Source of the DNA: CAVUAF01 sp963739375
GTDB taxonomy: Bacteria; Acidobacteriota; Terriglobia; Terriglobales; Acidobacteriaceae
Reading direction: 5' to 3'
Length of the DNA: 64,000 bases
Assembly (NCBI GenBank): GCA_963739375.1
Contig: CAVUAF010000023.1
Coordinates: 62,001 to 126,000, forward strand
Numbering within the stretch: position 1 is the first letter of the stretch; the number at the start of each line of letters is the position of its first letter. The notes under the pieces are model-generated. The model did no database searches. It was not told where the DNA came from and saw only the letters and a program-made list of their open reading frames with translations. Of this stretch, positions 21,997 through 31,032 are shown in pieces. Position numbers and translations under genes: made by a program.

Positions 21997-23223
21997 ATGA
22001 GGCTTTTTTTCCATCGTGCGACTCCGTTAGCGCTGGTGCTGGCCGGCGCGCTCTGCCTGGCCGCATCGCTCCTGCTGGCGACCCGCGCCCGCGCCCAGGC
22101 GCCGGCGCCCGCGCCGACGCCAGCCACGCAAGACAAGAAGCCCACCCAGCCGGCGCCCGCCGAAGCCGGCGGCCCCACCGGCGACATCGGCCCCATGGCC
22201 GTGCCCAAGAAGAAGCCGGAGGACACGCCGCCGCCGCCGGTGCGGCGTCCCTCGACGAAGGAGCCGGAATTCACCATCACCACCGACGTGCCGCTGGTAC
22301 AGCTCGACGTGCTGGTCACCACCAAGGACGGCCACTTCGTCCCCGGGCTGAAGAAGGAACACTTCCGGGTGCTGGAAGACGGCGTGCCGCAGCGCATCTC
22401 CAATTTCGGCCAGGCCGAGGCGTCCATCACCGCCGTGCTCCTGGTGGAGTTTGCCAATACCAACTATGGCTTCATGATTGACGCTCTCCAGGCCTCGTAT
22501 TCCTTCGCCCAGACGCTGCGGAAGGAAGACTGGGTAGCGGTCATTGCCTACGACATGCGTCCCGAGATCCTCGCCGACTTCACCCAGGACAAGGCCGCGG
22601 TGTACGCCGCGCTCGGCCGCCTGCGCGTCCCCGGCTTCAGCGAGACCAACCTCTTCGACGCCCTCTACGACACGCTCGATCGCGTGGAGGGAGTCGAGGG
22701 GCGGAAGTACGTCATCCTCATCTCCAGCGGCTGCGACTCCTTCAGCAAGCTGACCTACGACCGCATCCTGAAAAAAGTGCAGGGGACCACGAACACCGTC
22801 ATCTACGCCGTCGGCACCGGCCAGGCGATGCGCCAGTACTACGACACCTACAACGCCGTCCACTTGCTGCCCTGCACCAATCCCATGGGCCAGATGGAGC
22901 CCGGGGCCGGACGCACCGACTTACTCCAGGCCGACAACCAGATGAACACTTTCGCCCGCCTCACCGGCGGCAAGGCCTACTTCCCCAAGTTCCAAGCCCA
23001 ATTCCCCGAGGTCTTCCACGACATCGCGAACACCATCCGCAACGAATACGCCATCGCCTACCACCCCACCAACCCCAAGCTCGACGGCACCTTCCGCAAA
23101 TTGAAAATCGAGCTGGTGGACGGCGCCGGCAATCCCTTGAAGATGCGCGATGAGAAGGGCAAGGAACTGAAGTATCAGGTCGTCGCCCGCGAAGGCTACA
23201 CCGCCAAACACACGGTGGACTGA
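21997..23223 (+). CDS. VWFA-related acidobacterial-type secreted protein
   Basis: A 408-residue exported protein of the family first noted in Acidobacteria (TIGR03436-like). A signal peptide (about residues 1-34, ending ARAQ) precedes a Pro/Ala-rich linker to about residue 90. Then comes the family opening 'VPLVQLDVLVTTKDGHFVPGL' and the 'HFRVLEDG..QRISNF' strand pair, and a VWA fold from about 145. The metal-binding DxSxS motif is degenerate: residues 151-155 read EFANT. Thus metal-dependent ligand binding may be lost. The tail has the 'NTIRNEYAIAYHPTN' conserved in this family. Probably binds proteins at the cell surface; target unknown. Confidence 0.88.
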   Translation: MRLFFHRATPLALVLAGALCLAASLLLATRARAQAPAPAPTPATQDKKPTQPAPAEAGGPTGDIGPMAVPKKKPEDTPPPPVRRPSTKEPEFTITTDVPLVQLDVLVTTKDGHFVPGLKKEHFRVLEDGVPQRISNFGQAEASITAVLLVEFANTNYGFMIDALQASYSFAQTLRKEDWVAVIAYDMRPEILADFTQDKAAVYAALGRLRVPGFSETNLFDALYDTLDRVEGVEGRKYVILISSGCDSFSKLTYDRILKKVQGTTNTVIYAVGTGQAMRQYYDTYNAVHLLPCTNPMGQMEPGAGRTDLLQADNQMNTFARLTGGKAYFPKFQAQFPEVFHDIANTIRNEYAIAYHPTNPKLDGTFRKLKIELVDGAGNPLKMRDEKGKELKYQVVAREGYTAKHTVD

Positions 23224-23229
23224 AGAGCA

Positions 23230-23264
23230 GTTCTCGGTTCTCAGTTCTCGGTTCTCAGTTCCCT
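23230..23264 (+). repeat. Left heptamer array, locus 1 (GTTCTCR units)
   Basis: Five consecutive 7-bp units: GTTCTCG, GTTCTCA, GTTCTCG, GTTCTCA and GTTCCCT (degenerate last copy). Facing copies occur at 23641-23682 on the other side of the four-helix-bundle gene. The stop codon of that gene (23255-23257) lies inside this array. Confidence 0.9.
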
Positions 23265-23626
23265 GCCGATCGCTTTTGGATGGCCGCGATCAGCCCGTTC
23301 AGGATGCGGCCAAGCTCGCCGCAAAGCTCAAGGACGGGCTGTGCCTGCCGGACCTCCAGATAGTGCAGCCTGACGGCGATTAGAACCTGAGTCTCAACTT
23401 CTGCGAGCGAGCCGCGAGCCTGGCTCAGAAAATGGTGGAACTCCCGCTGCGAGTGGCGCGCTTGTCCTTCGGCGATGTTGCTGGGCACGGAAACTGCCGC
23501 CCGCTGTAATTGGGCCGCCAACCCATACTGCTCCTGACGTGGGAACTGCCGCGTGAGTTCGTATACCGCCACGACCAAATCCATCGCCTTCTGCCAGGCA
23601 ATCAGATCCCGATACGATTCTCCCAT
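23255..23626 (-). CDS. Four-helix-bundle (S23/Avd-like) protein, locus 1
   Basis: A 123-residue protein predicted all-helical. It has the family opening 'SYRDLIAWQKAMDLV', the 'YGLAAQLQRAAVSVPSNIAEG' core and the 'ARGSLAEVETQ' helix. The family covers proteins encoded in 23S rRNA intervening sequences and the Avd accessory protein of diversity-generating retroelements; it binds nucleic acid in the latter. The start at 23626 is supported by GGAGGG 7 nt upstream. The gene sits exactly between two facing heptamer arrays, and the array supplies its last codon and its stop. No reverse transcriptase is present in the window. It shares the run RAAVSVPSNIAEGQ with the copy at 53144-53536. Confidence 0.9.
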   Translation of the reverse strand: MGESYRDLIAWQKAMDLVVAVYELTRQFPRQEQYGLAAQLQRAAVSVPSNIAEGQARHSQREFHHFLSQARGSLAEVETQVLIAVRLHYLEVRQAQPVLELCGELGRILNGLIAAIQKRSAGN

Positions 23627-23640
23627 CTCGCACCCTCCGA

Positions 23641-23682
23641 CTGAGAACTGAGAACCGAGAACTGAGAACTGGGCCCTGAGAA
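23641..23682 (+). repeat. Right heptamer array, locus 1 (CTGAGAA units)
   Basis: Six 7-bp units: CTGAGAA twice, CCGAGAA, CTGAGAA, a degenerate CTGGGCC, CTGAGAA. The unit is the reverse complement of the left-arm unit (TTCTCAG). It ends at the stop codon of the ZIP gene and begins 15 nt before the four-helix-bundle start codon. Confidence 0.9.
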
Positions 23683-24426
23683 CTACACATGGAAGAGCCG
23701 GTCGAGGGCAAAGAGCAGCGCCACGCCCACGAACACCACCAGCGCCATGCGGATTCCCGGCTCGCGATTGACCTCCGGGATGAGGTCGCTGGCGGCCACG
23801 TAGATGGTCACGCCGGCGGAGAGCGGCAGCCCGATCCCCACCGCCTGTTGAAACACCACCACCGTCAGGACCCCGGCCAGCGTCGCCGTCCCCAGGAGCG
23901 CCGAGGCGCTCCACGCGGCCCAGCGGCTGCGCCCCGCCGCCAGCATCACCGAGGCCACGGTGAATCCCTCCGGCACCTTGTGCAGAAAGACGGCCAGAAA
24001 GATGACCCAGCCCAGCCAGGCCGAGACCATGAAGCCGCTGGCGATGGCGATGCCGTCGAAGAAGGTGTGGATCACCAGCCCCAGCACCACCGAGTAGGTG
24101 CGGTGCGCGCCCACGAACTCGTCGCGGTGCGTCTCTTCCCCAAAGTGGAAGTGCGGGGTGATGGTGTGCTCGAACAGGTGCACGATGAGGTAGCCGACCA
24201 GGATGAGGAAGCCGGCGCGCCGCCCGCGCAGCGCCAGGCTCTCCGGCACCATCTCCACCAGCGCCGTCGCCAGCATGAAGCCGGCCCCCAGGGCGACGAA
24301 GTAGCGCAGAAAGCGCCGGTCCCAGTCCTTGCGCACGATCACCGCCCCGCCCACCAGGTTGGCGAGCGCGGCCGTCAGGCCCAGAACCAGGCTGGAGACC
24401 AGGGGCGACATGAGCAGCGGAAGCAT
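23683..24426 (-). CDS. ZIP-family metal transporter
   Basis: A 247-residue inner-membrane protein with about eight TM helices. It carries the TM4-TM5 metal-site motifs 'HTFFDGIAIASGF' and 'FLHKVPEGFTVASV', with the paired His/Asp/Glu residues of ZIP transporters. A short His-rich loop (HTITPHFHFGEETH) lies in the variable cytoplasmic loop between TM3 and TM4. It probably imports Zn2+ or another divalent cation. The stop codon abuts a heptamer array. No metal-responsive operator was seen. Confidence 0.9.
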   Translation of the reverse strand: MLPLLMSPLVSSLVLGLTAALANLVGGAVIVRKDWDRRFLRYFVALGAGFMLATALVEMVPESLALRGRRAGFLILVGYLIVHLFEHTITPHFHFGEETHRDEFVGAHRTYSVVLGLVIHTFFDGIAIASGFMVSAWLGWVIFLAVFLHKVPEGFTVASVMLAAGRSRWAAWSASALLGTATLAGVLTVVVFQQAVGIGLPLSAGVTIYVAASDLIPEVNREPGIRMALVVFVGVALLFALDRLFHV

Positions 24427-24455
24427 AGCAGGCGGTGTAGAAAAAACCGCACTAC

Positions 24456-24584
24456 GTCATGCTGAGCGGAGCGGCGGCGCATGCCGACGCGGAGTTGAAG
24501 CATCCCTATTGCACCCGTGCAGTTTGGGTCGAATAGGGATGCTTCGACTCGCCTTCGCATCCGCTCAGGCTCGCTCAGCATGAC
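24456..24584. repeat. Empty interspersed palindrome (GTCATGCTGAGCG type)
   Basis: The outer arm GTCATGCTGAGCG pairs with CGCTCAGCATGAC, and the inner arm GAAGCATCCCTATT with AATAGGGATGCTTC. A 21-nt centre holds ACCC/GGGT. Arm regions between (GC-rich, 24470-24495 and 24548-24570) are only partly complementary. It is the same family as the element around the GIY-YIG gene at 40761-41231. Confidence 0.85.
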
Positions 24585-24684
24585 GGACAATTTTCGTTTT
24601 CGAACAGCGCCAGCGCGCAAGCTCCCCTGCGCCCTCGCCGGCCGCGCCGTGTTCGGCAAGCTGCTCGACGAGGCGTGACGGGTG

Positions 24685-24710
24685 AGGCGCGGGCGTGCAC
24701 GCCCGCGCCT
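24685..24710. repeat. Perfect 26-bp palindrome
   Basis: AGGCGCGGGCGTG is followed directly by its exact reverse complement. It lies between the ZIP gene and the next small secreted protein gene; it is a cruciform candidate or a hairpin without a clear T-run. Confidence 0.7.
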
Positions 24711-24776
24711 GTCGTGTGACGTTTTCCTTCTTTGCCTTCCGGGGGTAACATTTCGCGTATGAGAAGGAGGCGAACC

Positions 24777-25238
24777 ATGCTAAGGCACTTTTCCCTGCGT
24801 GCGATGGCGGTGCTGGCGCTGGGCGCATTGTGGACGATTCCCTGCGTTGCGGCGCCGCAACGGCAGAATCGCGCCAGCTACGCCGACGTCGAGAACGTCG
24901 TCCATGAGGCCGAGGCGCAATTCCGGCAGCACGTGAACGAGTACAGCGACCGGATGCGCCAGATTGACTGGAACCACGTCGCGCAATCCGCCGCCGCGCG
25001 CCAGGGCTCCCACGAGACCATCGTCAACAACTACAACAGCCATTCGCAGGCCATGATCCGGGAACGCAACCAGGCGAACGCCAGAATCTCGCACCTGCCG
25101 GGCGTCGCGCCGGCGACCCGGAGCAACGCCATCCAGACCATCGCGCGGTCGTACCAGTCCCATGCCCACACCCTGCAAATGCGGAGAACAGAAGCGCTGA
25201 ACAGGTGGAACCACGCTGCGGCACAACGCCGCCGCTAG
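24777..25238 (+). CDS. Small secreted helical protein
   Basis: A 153-residue exported protein. The signal peptide is about residues 1-26 (ending PCVAA). The mature part is rich in Gln, Asn, His and Arg and mostly helical (VENVVHEAEAQFRQHVNEYS; QAMIRERNQANARI). The start at 24777 is supported by AAGGAGG just upstream. I do not recognise the family. No neighbours in an operon. Confidence 0.75.
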   Translation: MLRHFSLRAMAVLALGALWTIPCVAAPQRQNRASYADVENVVHEAEAQFRQHVNEYSDRMRQIDWNHVAQSAAARQGSHETIVNNYNSHSQAMIRERNQANARISHLPGVAPATRSNAIQTIARSYQSHAHTLQMRRTEALNRWNHAAAQRRR

Positions 25239-25367
25239 ACCGGCGTGGGAGCGCCCGCCCCATCGTGCGCGAGCCATGGGAAGCGTGGGGGCAGATGCGC
25301 TTCGGCCATATGCTGGCCGGCGGATGCGGTGCTTAACGCCCGGACTACGGAAGGGCGGTGAAGCTGG

Positions 25368-25604
25368 TCAGCGGGTTGCCGTAGAAGGCCCCGGTCTGAC
25401 CCGGAAGTCGATAGTGGGAAGCCAGCTCGACCCTTCTTGTCTCCGCCCATTGATCGTAATGCTGTCCACGTTGTCGGCTTTCACCCGGACCGAGTCCTTG
25501 GCGATGGCTGGCACGTCCTGGGCCAGAGCCGGGTGTGCCGCCGCCAGGACGAGTCCGCCCGTCAGCGCCAGCAGAAGAACGCGCCATTTCGGATTCTTTT
25601 CCAT
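25368..25604 (-). CDS. Small secreted hypothetical, C terminus possibly frameshifted
   Basis: A 78-residue protein with a clear signal peptide (KWRVLLLALTGGLVLAAAHPALAQ). The mature stretch includes 'VKADNVDSITINGRRQEGSSW'. Near its end an adjacent frame reads TGAFYGNPLTSFTALP before a stop at 25345, which looks more protein-like than the present end, so a one-base indel near 25395 is possible. The ATG at 25604 is preceded by a G-run. Function unknown. Confidence 0.5.
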   Translation of the reverse strand: MEKNPKWRVLLLALTGGLVLAAAHPALAQDVPAIAKDSVRVKADNVDSITINGRRQEGSSWLPTIDFRVRPGPSTATR

Positions 25605-25607
25605 CAC

Positions 25608-25956
25608 GCCCCCCCATTCGCGGTTGTGGCCGCGGATTCTAGCACGAGTTGTTTGTTATCTCATGCCGCAGAATGACCCAGGCGGCCACTCCGGATGGCC
25701 CGATCGCGCAGAGCCGTTGCCCTCCCCTCGACCCATCACCCAAGAAGGTGTTCACGGTCACTGCCTGGCCCCTGGCTGGCGTGTAAGCTGTCGCCTGCTC
25801 GGTCGGCGAGCCTCCTGCCGTTCGCCTGCCCCCCTCTCTCCGGTGCACGAACATTTGGCCGCACACTTGTGCCGACCGAAACACGGAAGGCGACTCGTGC
25901 GCCGCTCACGCCTGAGCGCCAGTGCCATTTCGAGGCACGCCAAAGGAGGTCACCAA
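25608..25956. other. Intergenic, no gene recognised
   Basis: Only short arginine- and serine-rich frames with no ribosome-binding site are present. It marks the left edge of the lower-GC block that continues to about 30,900. Confidence 0.6.
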
Positions 25957-26277
25957 ATGGATGCTGCCCAGACGACTCTAAGAGCCGCCGAAGCGCAGGA
26001 AAAAGCGATTGTTATCGCGAAACGCTGCCACACGCCCGATGAGGTGCGCGCTGGGTTCCTGCAGATCGCTGAACTGATGAGCGAAGTCCCTGGAATGGAC
26101 CCTTTTGTCAGAAGCCTAAGAGTTGGAGCGCAACCCGGAGGACTTGACGATTCTCAAGTACTTCACCTCCGCCTGGAGCTTCTACAGCAGTTTCCTAAGC
26201 AAGCTGAGTTTCTTCGGCAAACTGCCCGGAAGCTTCGCGAACAATTTGGAAAGAAATGGTGGCAGTTCTGGAAGTAG
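25957..26277 (+). CDS. Hypothetical small protein
   Basis: A 106-residue, mainly helical soluble protein starting MDAAQTTLRAAEAQEKA. The start is fixed by a near-perfect AAAGGAGG 6 nt upstream, although the frame stays open much further upstream. It ends in the aromatic-basic run GKKWWQFWK. No signal peptide or known motif. It is followed after 33 nt by another gene in the same direction, so the two are probably co-transcribed. Family not recognised. Confidence 0.75.
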   Translation: MDAAQTTLRAAEAQEKAIVIAKRCHTPDEVRAGFLQIAELMSEVPGMDPFVRSLRVGAQPGGLDDSQVLHLRLELLQQFPKQAEFLRQTARKLREQFGKKWWQFWK

Positions 26278-26310
26278 GCATACGCGTAAGACAGATAAGG
26301 GTGGATCGGG

Positions 26311-27174
26311 ATGAGATTCTTGAAGAGGCTGCTGGGGGAAGAAAGCTCGGATGACCGCATCAATCGTTTGTGGGAGACCGCGAAGAAACTAGGCTGGTCG
26401 GATGCGGAGCGGGAAACAGCGCTAGGGATTTATACCGAACTGCTCACCTTGATCAATGAGCAGTCAACCGCCTACAACATCTGCGCGATCTTGCGCAACC
26501 GAGCCATCGCTCACCGGAGTCTCAAGAACTACGATGCGGCTCTGAATGACCTCGCCCGGGAACTGGAGATCGCTCAACGGGGTGACGACCGCCTCCGCGT
26601 TATGGAGTGCCGCACCTTAACTGAGGAGACTCAGGAATGGAAGCGGAAAGCGAACATCCAGGCTGGAGGCGGCGAAAAAGCGGCAAAGCTTCGGGCCCTG
26701 GAGGAGCAGGCACATGGACTCTGGCGTGATGAACCCGACTTTGGCAGAGCTTTCAATAGTCTCTTCGCGGATTTGGAGAACAGCGATCCGGATGTTCGTG
26801 CGGAAGCATCACGACAGCTGGCAGACGCCAGGAAGGCACTGCAGAAGGTGCTCTCTGTCTACCAGGAATGCCTGAATTCTGATCCCCGGCGTGCAAGTCT
26901 TGCCGGCCGGGTCCTGGGGCGAAAAGTGGCCAAAGGCTCCGATGACATGATCCCCGCGCAGATCGCCCAGATGATGTATGGCTTATCTGCATCCTTCATC
27001 CCGTGCTCCTGCGTTCATTGCGGTCATCCGAACAAGGGAATCGCCGCGCCTCCTCGCGGCCCGATGGTGCCTTACTACCAGCAAGGGGATGACAAAGGAG
27101 CATATGCGGTCCCCGTGCTATGTGATAAGTGCGGAAAAGAGTTCTTTGTGGTATGGGACATGGACCCAAGATAG
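26311..27174 (+). CDS. Hypothetical protein with helical repeats and zinc ribbon
   Basis: A 287-residue soluble protein. The N-terminal 110 residues have a TPR-like pattern (AYNICAILRNRAIAHRSLKN, 'YDAALNDLARELEIA'). A charged helical middle follows. The C-terminal 60 residues hold two cysteine pairs, CVHCGH and CDKCGK, about 50 residues apart, forming a probable zinc ribbon. GC content is lower than in most of the window. It follows the 106-residue gene and precedes a secreted protein gene after 42 nt, suggesting one operon. Function unknown. Confidence 0.75.
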   Translation: MRFLKRLLGEESSDDRINRLWETAKKLGWSDAERETALGIYTELLTLINEQSTAYNICAILRNRAIAHRSLKNYDAALNDLARELEIAQRGDDRLRVMECRTLTEETQEWKRKANIQAGGGEKAAKLRALEEQAHGLWRDEPDFGRAFNSLFADLENSDPDVRAEASRQLADARKALQKVLSVYQECLNSDPRRASLAGRVLGRKVAKGSDDMIPAQIAQMMYGLSASFIPCSCVHCGHPNKGIAAPPRGPMVPYYQQGDDKGAYAVPVLCDKCGKEFFVVWDMDPR

Positions 27175-27216
27175 CGGTGCAGGGAGTGCCATCCCTTTGC
27201 CCGCCGAGGAGGTTGC

Positions 27217-28122
27217 ATGAGATCTAGTTGCGCCAAGTTCGCATTGATTGTTTTTTTCGCGGTCGTCTTTGACGTGAGTGTTATGTCCGCACAAGCGACC
27301 CCAACGTCCTCTTCCCCGCCATTCACCGCACGCCTGGTCGAATTGTCCACAGCCAGCTGCAAGGGTTTTGAAGGCAAGTCCCTCAGCGGCCTCATCCTTG
27401 AGATCGAGAACGCCCAACCCGGCTTGGATCTGGCCCTGGATGCTGCTTCCGTCAAGGTCAAGACCAAAGACGGCGGCGTGCACTCCCCGGTGTTGCTGTT
27501 CTTTGTCAAGCTGCTGAGGGGAAATGTTCAACCCGTATTTGTCGCCGGAGGCCAGTTGGAGGGAAAGGAGATTCTCATCGGCGATACCACGTACGAGGCC
27601 TATAAGTCCATGGCCACGATGGCGGTGAACATGGTGGAGGGAGCCGGGGCCAAGTACATCTTCAAGGAACTCTCGGTACTGCAACTCGCCTTTGTCTTTC
27701 CAGTCAGCGAGGAGAACATCGTCAGCTTGGATTTCCTGACCCAATCCCTCGATCTTTCCCGGACCGATATGAATCTTTCGGGAGACTGGGAAGGGACCAC
27801 GACCGGGCCCGAAATGACTTTCGGTGTCAGTTTCGCCGTAGACCAGCGCTCGATGTTTCTCAGCGGGGCAAAGGTTGTCTTCGAGTGCAGAGAAGGCGAA
27901 CCCAGGACCAAAGCCCGGATGACAGCGGACAGCAGAACCCGCATCGGCAAGGACGGATCGTTTGAAGTGGCCTTCAAGCAAACCGGGGACACGGTATCTA
28001 CGCTGTCGGGAAAGTTCGTCTCTCCCAAACAAGTCGCGGGAGATTTGAAGGGAGGGCTGTCAGCGCAGTGCGGGGCGAAGATGGTGAAGGTCGCCGGCAA
28101 GTGGAGCGTCGAGAAAGACTGA
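27217..28122 (+). CDS. Secreted hypothetical protein
   Basis: A 301-residue exported protein. A signal peptide covers about residues 1-25 (ending MSAQA). The mature region is beta-rich, with 'ARLVELSTASCKGFEGKSL', a long hydrophobic strand segment and a C-terminal domain from 'LSGDWEGTTTGPEM' to 'GKWSVEKD' that resembles small lipocalin- or avidin-like beta barrels. Two cysteines remain in the C-terminal part (VFECREG and SAQCGAK) and may pair. The gene ends in the lower-GC block, 42 nt after the zinc-ribbon gene. Family not recognised. Confidence 0.7.
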   Translation: MRSSCAKFALIVFFAVVFDVSVMSAQATPTSSSPPFTARLVELSTASCKGFEGKSLSGLILEIENAQPGLDLALDAASVKVKTKDGGVHSPVLLFFVKLLRGNVQPVFVAGGQLEGKEILIGDTTYEAYKSMATMAVNMVEGAGAKYIFKELSVLQLAFVFPVSEENIVSLDFLTQSLDLSRTDMNLSGDWEGTTTGPEMTFGVSFAVDQRSMFLSGAKVVFECREGEPRTKARMTADSRTRIGKDGSFEVAFKQTGDTVSTLSGKFVSPKQVAGDLKGGLSAQCGAKMVKVAGKWSVEKD

Positions 28123-28301
28123 GCCCCTCGTTTTCGGCTGCTCACAGAACTGTTATCCATGTCCCCGGGCTAGCCTGTCACCTGTGTACCTGGACTGCAC
28201 CCTATACCCATCTAACAAAGGCAAGCGGGCGCGGCTTGGGTGCAACGTGCGGTGCATGCAGCCCGCCAAGGGAATGGGCGCGCGATGCGAGGGCGCCCCC
28301 G

Positions 28302-30870
28302 TCACGGCTGTTCCAGCCGGGTCACCCGAGCAAACGCGGCGGCTAAGCCCCGTCGGGCATCGGCGAGGTCGGGCTTGAGTGCGAGGGCCCTCTCGAACTC
28401 CCCAATCGAATCAAGGTAGCGACCTCGTTTGAAGTACGCGAACGCGAGGTTGGCGTGGGCCTCTGCGTACTCAGGTTGAAGCGTGATCGCCCTCCTTGAC
28501 TCTCGAATCGCATCCTCATACCGGCCTTTCCTTGTAAGCGCATACGCAAAAAGACTGTGCGCCCGGGCGGAATCGGGTTGAAGTGCAACCGCCTCCTGCA
28601 TCTCAGTCACGGCATCATCCAACAATCCCTTGCCGTCGAAACCGGCGGCAAGGGCTATGTGTGCATCAGCCAGTGCGGGCTTCAGTGCGACGGCCATCTT
28701 TGCGTGCCGGAAAGCATCGTCGTACTTACCCATCTTGTACAGAAGAAGAGCAAGCTCACAACGGGCTTCGGCGTAATCAGGCTTGAGTAAGAGAGCTGTC
28801 TGCGCTTCTCGCATAGCCTCGCCATGTCGCCCCACATTATCCAGAGCAACGGCTCGGGTCAGATGGGCATAGGCGTCTGTCGGACTGAGTGCAACCGCCT
28901 TACCCGCCTCTCTGACTGCCTCCTCATACGATCCCTGCCTCCCCAGGCCGACCGCAAGCTCGTTGTGGGCCGGGGCGAAGTCCGGTCCTAACGCAAGGAG
29001 TTGCTTCGCTTCTTTGATGCCTTCATCGTTCCGACCGAGCAGATACAGCGCCCTCACGAGATTCACCCTGGGCGCAGTGAGGCCTGGCTTCAGGGCGATT
29101 GCTTGCCTCATCTCCGCTATCGCTGCGGTCACCTCGCCTTTGTTGACTAAGGCTACACCAAGATTGGAGTGGGCTTCCGCAAAGGCCGGTTTCAGGGCAA
29201 TTGCTGACTTCAGCGCTGCTATGCGCTCGTCGTTCCGGCCAAGGCGCTCCAGCGCAACACTTAGGTCATAGAGAAACACTGCGACATTGCCCCTCAGCGC
29301 GATAGCCTTCTCGTATTCGACTATCGCTTCACGCAGTTCGCCCTTTGCCGCCCAAGCGTTACCAAGAGCCCCGTGAGCCTTCGCATAATCCGGCCTGAGG
29401 GCGACGAGTCTCTTCAGGTCCGTGATGGCATCATTGTACCGACCTTTCCGGATCAACACTGCAGCAAGCGTAATCTGAGCTTCTAGATTGTCAGGCTCCA
29501 AGTGAATCGCCCGTTTCGCTTCAATGACCGCCTCATCGTACCGACCTAAGTCATGCAACACGATGGCGAGGTTATGGTGGCCTTTCGACGACTCGGGTCT
29601 GAGTGAAATGGCCTTTCGTAACTCGACAATCGCATCACCATTCCGCCCTGTGCTATTGAAAGCCATCGCCAGGTTACTGCGCAATTCGGCGCTCTCAGGC
29701 ATGCGTTGGACCACTTGTTGGAATTCAGCGATTGACTGATCTAGTTGTCCCTTGAGAAACAGCGCGACAGCATGATTGTTGTGTGCGACAGCAAGCTCAG
29801 GACTGATCTCAAGCGCTCTGCTTGATTCCGTAAGCGCTTCGTCCAACCGATCCTGAGATATAAAAGCTGCAGCTAGATCAGCATGGGCAGTTGCAGAATT
29901 CGGCCGAAGCTTGAGGGCACTGTTAAAATCGGCAATGGAGCTGTCGATCTTGCCGAGCAACAGTTCTGAAGCGCCCCGAGCCTGATATAAGAGGGTTGGA
30001 TCAACCATCTGCTCCGGCGCCTCACACTCTCGCAGCGCAGCGTCGAAGTGGGATATTGCTCCGTTATAATCAGCCACGCGGAAGCGGGCAACCCCAACGG
30101 CCAGCAGCGTGAGATAGGCCATTTGCTTCGAGACAGTTTCCTGAATCGAATAGCTCATCGAGCTCAGATACTGGTACGGTCAAGGTCTCACTTTCCTGCT
30201 CCAGGTGGATTGCGGGGACGGCAGTACCTTTCGGTGTTTGGAAGTGGACCGTGATCTTCGCGTGAGTTGCAGTTTTGTCATAGTCCCCCCAGAGTACAAC
30301 TGCGGCTCTCCTTTTGCTTCCCTCGTTCGAGGCAATCCGAATGCCATCCTCCCACGGAATGAACTTACCAAGACGCTCAATCTCTACGTCCTCGTACTGC
30401 TTAGTTGCATTTTCAAGGTTTTCCACAAGCAGTCGGGTCACCCGGTATTGCGGATCTGCTTTCTCGAAATCAGCCACGAGAATAACAACCGGCCGGTGGA
30501 TCCGGTTCTCGTAATATTTCCACCCCAGGAAACCAAAGGTGGAGAGGGTTGCTACTGCCGCAATCCAGTTTCGAACAAAGCGGCGACGCCGCGCACTCAA
30601 CCCGACCATGTATGCGCTGCCGTAGAGGCTTATGATTTGCGATGCGCTCTTGCGATAGTAGAGACGGATGAGTGTCAAGAGTAGAACGCCCACCGCTACA
30701 CCTGCCGCTGCCACCCAACCGATCGGCTTAACCCAACGCGGCAGTAACGCTATGTGCGAGGCGAGCCAAATCAATGCGTTTGCTATGATCGGCCCCACGC
30801 TGGAGGCAAACAGGAGCCACATGTTCTCCGACCTAACGGTCGCCAGAAGCCTCGCCGTGAGACGTTTCAT
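28302..30870 (-). CDS. Membrane-anchored TPR-repeat protein (probable one-base frameshift)
   Basis: Two overlapping frames are best read as one protein of about 855 residues. The first part (30870 to about 30175) has three hydrophobic segments (MWLLFASSVGPIIANALIWL; IGWVAAAGVAVGVLLLTLI; WIAAVATLSTFGFLGW) and then a soluble alpha/beta domain. The second part (from about 30170 to 28302) holds about 17 TPR units of 34 residues, of the type 'GRYDEAVIEAKRAIHLEPDN'. Removing one G near 30175 joins LTVP to YLSSMSYSIQ. Alternatively they are two genes overlapping by 89 nt. TPR arrays scaffold protein complexes; the partner is unknown. The signal on orientation and membrane placement is inference. Confidence 0.7.
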
Positions 30871-31032
30871 AGCTAGAATGATAACCTGCCTTCGCTAGCT
30901 GTGGCCACGTCGCCGTATGACCACGGAGCCGACGGGGATGGCTATACGGTCGAGCTGCTTCATGATCTGGCCCGTCGCAGTTTTCCCGTTTACAGATCGT
31001 AGATGATGCGATAGTTCCTGGCTCGCAGCCGG

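Noticed and set aside
23255..23626. Diversity-generating retroelement (Avd-like gene)
   Set aside because: No reverse transcriptase, template or variable repeat is present near either four-helix-bundle gene.
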